A stretch of 64,000 nt of DNA from Diphasiastrum complanatum (taxonomy: Eukaryota > Streptophyta > Lycopodiopsida > Lycopodiales > Lycopodiaceae): NCBI GenBank assembly GCA_029204225.1, contig CM055110.1, positions 1,575,672 through 1,639,671 on the forward strand. Direction: 5' to 3'. The notes under the pieces are model-generated. The model saw only the letters and a program-made list of their open reading frames with translations, did no database searches and was not told the origin of the DNA. Positions within the stretch are counted from its first letter, which is position 1. Each line of letters opens with the position of its first letter. The translations under genes and the position numbers were made by a program. Below, piece after piece: positions 60,801 through 64,000 of the stretch.

Positions 60801-61898
60801 TTCACTAACTATAGTGAAAGGTTGAAATCAAGCAATGATGAGATCTTGTGGGATGTTAATCATGTGTTTGAGAGGGAGTATCTTCAGAGGTTCAGATCTG
60901 AAGATGTTTATAAATGCAAAGTCCTTGATGTTTTATTGGAAGATCAAGATGTTGATCTTGAATTGCTTCATCAACACCAAGAGGCAAGTAGCAATTGGAA
61001 GCTAGTCAAAAGCATGAAAGGGGAGCCACATGGGCAAAGCATCTTGGATCTGTTTTTACAGGTCCTTGAAGGTTCAAGTAAGGTTCTTGGAGCAGCAAGG
61101 AAGTGTCCTTTTACTCTACCTTACTTGTTTAATCTCATGTATGAACATTGTCATGTCAATGTGTTGGAATTGTCAAAATTCAATGAAACTAGTTCCACAG
61201 TTTTGCATCTTTTGGATCTTGGAGATGGAATAGTTATCATTGCTGGTTTTTATGATCAAGTACATGCATTCATTCAAATCTCAAAAGATATGGAAGTGGT
61301 CAAAATGTTTACTTTTGAGCAAAGTTCAAGATCTAGCATCCTAGTGTTGGCAAATTGGCAAATTGTTGACAATGTAGGATCAAGCGTTATATGCAAATCT
61401 TGTGGAGATACTTCAAGTATTTCAAGTTCAGGTTTTGCTCATTCAAATGGAACAGAGAACACATCATTTTGGCATTCATTCACTCAAGGGCTTTTGTGGA
61501 TTGGAGATCTACAAAGGCAAGGTGGTGATGGAGGTTCATTCATGGAGATACATGGTGCATTCACTATGGGCATAGTGGAATGTGGACGAGGCATGCAAAC
61601 ACCTGTTGGTTACTTTCACTTACAACTTGTTTGCTGCTGTTTTACAGAGAACTCAAAGGTGGATACATGGAGGAATCCTTTCATTGTTATTCTATGTTCT
61701 TTTACATGTATCTTGTTCACCATTCTATGTAAAATTGATGTAAGAAATAGTGAAGCATCCTATATGGGCACTATTATCTATATCAATTATGTTGTACTTC
61801 ATATTGTACATATTAGAACACTTGAAAAGAGATCTATCATCATGATGGAGATCATTCTTAGGTTGGAGCAAAGTAGTGTTGTAAAACTAGCAAGTTAA
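57870..61898 (+). CDS. Chimeric copia polyprotein: intact gag-PR-IN fused to a diverged RT/RNase H-position region (1342 aa)
   Basis: Residues 1 to ~923 match the polyprotein at 48180-52133 with only about eight substitutions (for example AHEIKRE for AHGIKRE, GRRPSVK for GRRLSVK). They carry gag, the CCHC knuckle, protease DSGAS and the integrase HHCC and D,D,E residues. After DIYMEQ (60639) the sequence changes at once. The next ~120 residues look like a degraded RT palm: YLLVYDGDIVFTN stands where the relative has LLLIYVDDIILSG, so YVDD is YDGD. FRSEDVYKCKVLDVLLEDQ stands where FHMEDCKVVSTPMESN is. The last ~300 residues have no clear RNase H (perhaps CGDTSSISSSGF for AGD..DRKSTSG) and include hydrophobic segments near the C terminus (FIVILCSFTCILFTILC). 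The TAA lies 13 bp before the LTR. The frame is open for ~420 codons despite lost catalytic motifs. It cannot reverse-transcribe itself but could supply gag, PR and IN. Confidence 0.9.
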   Translation: MASNGGIMLESSERLSSSNYSTWKVRMESLLELNELMDIVAEIEERPLTLQEQQRFDKKAKRALHIIKMNVTNELLKEVGKCQSASEAWNALKKLFESKSTSRVLTLRRQIFSSRQREGESAHAFILRVKSLSDDLACIDENIKDGEIVQVMLNGLLNEHANLVQSFAIQRVLPSAVDLQEILLAEEHRLQSKLDGASLQGGGEEAFFTKGKFKGKGKGKGKWSKGGNFDHDDHSSSSSSTKNNKSKFKCFYCGIKGHFANECYKKKREQGERQGNLTIDEEEHNTCESLVMTSSLLANIDDNDPWWIDSGASSHMTRHKEYFTSLLSYEGEGNIIYTANDGQCDIKGIGTIPISLSTNRKANLENVLYIPSITKNLLSVIQMIDKGLDVEFIGDACLISKCGSLIAQGRRHGKLFKLDACVISNHEGCMAREQLTNQEIWHKRLGHPNFKSLEVMAKKELVLGLPKSLVANNSVCEHCALSKSHRLAYSRSTSRSKEAFQLVHSDIHSSSTTSNGGAKMYATFIDDFSRYTWIYLLKSKDEVFAAFVKFKNEMENQFNTKIKCLRSDNGGEYTSNRFKDFCIAHEIKREMSSPRTPQQNGVAERKNRTLCECAKAMRLHANLAKSFWGEALACANYLCNRWTSASLDGKTPHEVLYGRRPSVKHCRIFGCTCFVNITLDDRTKEDPSSKKGVFVGYSEVSKAYKVYIPSTKKVVISRDVIFHEENVSNVVDVDVDVPTNHHDVQDVLDEDGDATPKQTSRKTQRQRAKPSRLTYDEKGKQVVDNSNFAFLTSFDEPICVGEAIQKKEWIQAMDHEHQALIKSNTWRLVKLPKDKKAIGCKWIFKIKTNQDGSIDKYKARLVAKGYAQEYGIDYDETFAPVAKMVTIRILISLATLYDWDMWQMDVTNAFLNGDLEEDIYMEQLKWQFLQGKEDLVEVWFELKWAGFIRFDTQLHLLYFMLDRSVEIYLLVYDGDIVFTNYSERLKSSNDEILWDVNHVFEREYLQRFRSEDVYKCKVLDVLLEDQDVDLELLHQHQEASSNWKLVKSMKGEPHGQSILDLFLQVLEGSSKVLGAARKCPFTLPYLFNLMYEHCHVNVLELSKFNETSSTVLHLLDLGDGIVIIAGFYDQVHAFIQISKDMEVVKMFTFEQSSRSSILVLANWQIVDNVGSSVICKSCGDTSSISSSGFAHSNGTENTSFWHSFTQGLLWIGDLQRQGGDGGSFMEIHGAFTMGIVECGRGMQTPVGYFHLQLVCCCFTENSKVDTWRNPFIVILCSFTCILFTILCKIDVRNSEASYMGTIIYINYVVLHIVHIRTLEKRSIIMMEIILRLEQSSVVKLAS

Positions 61899-61911
61899 GT
61901 TGAAGAGGGAG
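61899..61911 (+). other. Polypurine tract of the chimeric element
   Basis: GTTGAAGAGGGAG, identical to that of the young element. Confidence 0.9.
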
Positions 61912-62565
61912 TGTGAAAATTGTCAACATTTCCTAGCTAGTTTGAGGCCTAAATTGGCAATTTTTGTACATAGTTTTGGATCTAACCTTTCACACGTGTG
62001 AAAGAGACCTAGATACTTTTATTCTAGTATATATTTCATGTTGAAGAAGTCTCAAACTTCGGGACCTTCTAAATGACACTAAAATCATGTTATTTGGACA
62101 TATAGGCCAAAATTGGCTATTTTAGGTTACTGGTGTCCTAAAATTGGGTCCTAAGTTCTAGAGAGAGGAGAGAGAGTCATCTCTCTCACCTATATTAGGC
62201 TGAAATTCGTGGAGAACAGGTTGGAGAAACCTTTTGTATGCTTCATTGAGATCAATAGATCATTGTCATTGTTTCTTCCTCCATTGAGAGCATTGTTGTG
62301 TGTATTGTCTTCAAGCTATTGTGTATGATCTTAGGTGCTTTCCAAAAGTGGTAGGCTGATGTATTATGGACTGTATAATGCTATTTTGGGCCGCACTTGA
62401 TGTTTATGGAAGTTTCCATTTGTGATAAATGCTTTTTGATCAAGTTCTTTGCATTCTAGGTAGCATAGAATGTGTTGCCAATTCCTAGCTTATGTAGTTT
62501 GGAGTGCAAGCATTCAAGCCAATGATCTTGGAGTTTAGATCCACTTAGGATCTGTATTTTTCACA
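61912..62565 (+). repeat. 3' LTR of the chimeric element (654 bp)
   Basis: TGTGAAAATTG...TTTTTCACA. Downstream of CGTGGAGAACAGG (62209 on) it is essentially identical to the young element's LTR. Upstream it is only partly similar. TTCACACGTGTGAA at 61989-62002. TATA-like CCTATATTAGG at about 62189. Confidence 0.95.
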
Positions 62566-62599
62566 AAAACATGCCCTAAAATTAAGAAAATGACTTTAC

Positions 62600-62893
62600 T
62601 AAAGACCTTACTTCAAAGCAGTGCAACAGTCTTTTATCATTATCACTTTATATGTGGATGATACATTGATTTTCAGCAATAGGACCGATCAGATAAAAGA
62701 GGCCAAGAAATTGTTATCTTCTGAATTCGACAAGACTGATCTGGGCAAAGCTACAAAGAGGTCAGATTGCAGTACTATCAAACACAAGATATGACAGCGG
62801 ATATTTCTACTAAAGCATTAAGCTTGGAAGTACACAAAAAGTTCTGTGCGGAACTAAGTTTGAAGGTCAAGGCATTCATGGATTCAGATTAAG
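62600..62893 (+). pseudogene. Copia RT and RNase H end fragments
   Basis: SLYVDDTLIFSN-like RT active-site segment with EFDKTDLGK, then a deletion to the RNase H tail (MTADISTKALSLEVHKKFC). Purine-rich AAGGAAGAG follows as polypurine tract. Confidence 0.8.
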
Positions 62894-62899
62894 GAAGAG

Positions 62900-64000
62900 T
62901 GTTGGATTATTCTCCTTCCTACTAATCGACTAATCGATTTTTAATCTTCATCCAACTGTTTATCCAGTTCTACGAATTTTTTCGTATTTTACACAGTCTG
63001 TAGAATTACAAGTGTTTTTACATAGTCTACAGAAATATAGTGTCATCTTTTTCGCATTTTTCGCCTGTGAGAAATTTTGTGTTTTTCGCATTTTCATAGT
63101 GCCCTAAAATTAAGGAAATGATTTTACTGAAGACCTTCACATTTTTCACCCTTCAAGATTTTCTCTCACTTCGGCATTTTTGCATTTCCCTGATGGCAGT
63201 TTACGTTCATTTATGCAGAGTGATAGTTTCGCTCATTTATGCAAACAAACTATTTATGGCGATTGACGTCGCTTATCAGCAATTAATTTCTTAGAAGGAA
63301 CTGGATGAATGCTAGCGGACTCCAGCCAACTTATAATCACATTTGACGATCTAATTACTTAGTATAAATCAGCTGTTCATACATTTCATTCTCCTGTTGT
63401 GAATTGTGAAGGAGTTGAGTGTTATTACACGATGCTTCCTGCGCTCTTATCAAGCAGATCGTTCATGACCAGAAAGTATTGTAGTTAACTCTCTATCAAG
63501 CTTTCAAGCTTGAACTCTCTTGAGCATTCTAGCTCAGCCTTTAGAGTTTGTTTTAGAGTTGCTATTGTGCTACTACTTATTAGCATAGTTGCTTATTTCA
63601 GACTTATTCTCAATTACTCAGAGATAGCTTAGAGTGTGCGGTTTTGATCCACTATTACTTGCACTCATTTGCATCTGATTTGTTTTCTTACTGAATCAAT
63701 CAAACTTCTTATTGCGTCCAGTACGTGTCAAAATGTATGCATTTCTGTAATGTTTTTGTAACTGATAGAAATTGTCTGAGAATTCAATGCTTTATGTTTG
63801 GCTACGTAATCACTTAGTTTCTAGTGATTTCAAGCTTAGTTACTAAAGATTGAACGTGATTTCCGTCACTACTATTTTGTTCAATATTGATAGGCGTAGT
63901 CATGCATTGGAAGTAGGAAGTTTTTGCTATTCCATTACTCACCTATTTCCGACATAAAGGAGATCCATATCTTTGTAGGCCATTGAAATTGCTATCATAT
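62900..64000 (+). repeat. Copia 3' LTR, long, running to or past the window end
   Basis: TGTTGGATTATT starts right after the polypurine tract. The TATA-like AGTATAAATCAG at about 63360 fits an LTR promoter. The end was not seen. GCCCTAAAATTAAG(A/G)AAATGA occurs both at 62572 (before the RT scrap) and at 63101 inside this LTR, a ~40-bp direct repeat. Confidence 0.65.

Larger units (their letters stand above)
56203..62565 (+). mobile_element. Chimeric copia element, inverted relative to the young one
   Basis: Plus-strand element with truncated 5' LTR (56203-56698), primer site, leader, a 1342-codon ORF, polypurine tract and full 3' LTR (61912-62565). The stretch 56341-60639 is nearly identical to the inverse of 49364-53662. 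60640-61890 and the U3 part of the LTRs belong to a different lineage. No target duplication was found, because the 5' end is missing. The 5' and 3' LTRs differ at one position over 491 bp by my count, so the element is also young. Confidence 0.92.

Overview
The window looks like repeat-dense intergenic DNA from a large-genome land plant. It is AT-rich and has no operon-like gene spacing or ribosome binding sites. Nearly every protein-like stretch comes from Ty1/copia or Ty3/gypsy LTR retrotransposons, many with plant-type primer binding sites complementary to initiator-Met tRNA (TGGTATCAGAGC). Long (AG)n microsatellites are common, and one degenerate cellular-type gene has plausible GT-AG introns. 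I cannot fix the species; a fern, gymnosperm or other large plant genome fits equally well. No tRNA, rRNA or CRISPR array was seen, and no intact conventional host gene.

Layout. 1-957: left-truncated copia element on the minus strand (gag, primer binding site, LTR). 957-2468: minus-strand coiled-coil fragments. 2469-4350: LTR, primer binding site and gag of a plus-strand copia element. 4356-4862: palindromic GCGTGGAT repeat block. 5.2-7.3 kb: triplicated gag scrap, microsatellites and an unassigned open segment. 7.3-8.5 kb: Ty3 gag and an LTR-like repeat. 9049-11350: pol half and LTR of a minus-strand copia element of the same LTR family as the one at 2.5 kb, followed by a second palindromic block (11354-11702). 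13.1-14.9 kb: degenerate Ty3 LTR with a tRNA-Asp-like primer site and gag. 14978-18520: decayed plus-strand copia. 19.0-22.3 kb: copia LTR/leader and Ty3 gag relics on the minus strand. 22.9-27.7 kb: Ty3 LTR and pol on the minus strand. 27983-30456: an unrecognised, almost intact ~820-codon gene on the plus strand. 31418-33235: broken, intron-bearing bacterial-type amino-DNA-methyltransferase gene on the minus strand. 34-37.6 kb: GA arrays and minisatellites. 37.6-45.2 kb: one Ty3 LTR and three partial copia elements.

The right third is the best preserved. An older minus-strand copia element (45375-55371) is interrupted by a very young, structurally complete copia element (47530-53959). The young one has two 655-bp LTRs differing at two positions, a GTTAG target duplication, primer site, polypurine tract and an uninterrupted 1317-aa polyprotein. 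About 2.7 kb to the right lies a second, inverted element (56203-62565). Its LTR R-U5, leader, gag, protease, integrase and RT start are nearly identical to the young element, but its RT/RNase H half and LTR U3 differ. It therefore looks like a recombinant, non-autonomous derivative with an open 1342-codon frame. Together the two form a 4.3-kb inverted repeat. The window ends in another copia relic with a long 3' LTR (62600-64000).

The observations most worth following are the methyltransferase pseudogene, the chimeric copia element whose LTR mosaic boundary may mark its transcription start, the unassigned gene at 28-30.5 kb, and the paired palindromic blocks that bracket two inverted halves of one copia family.
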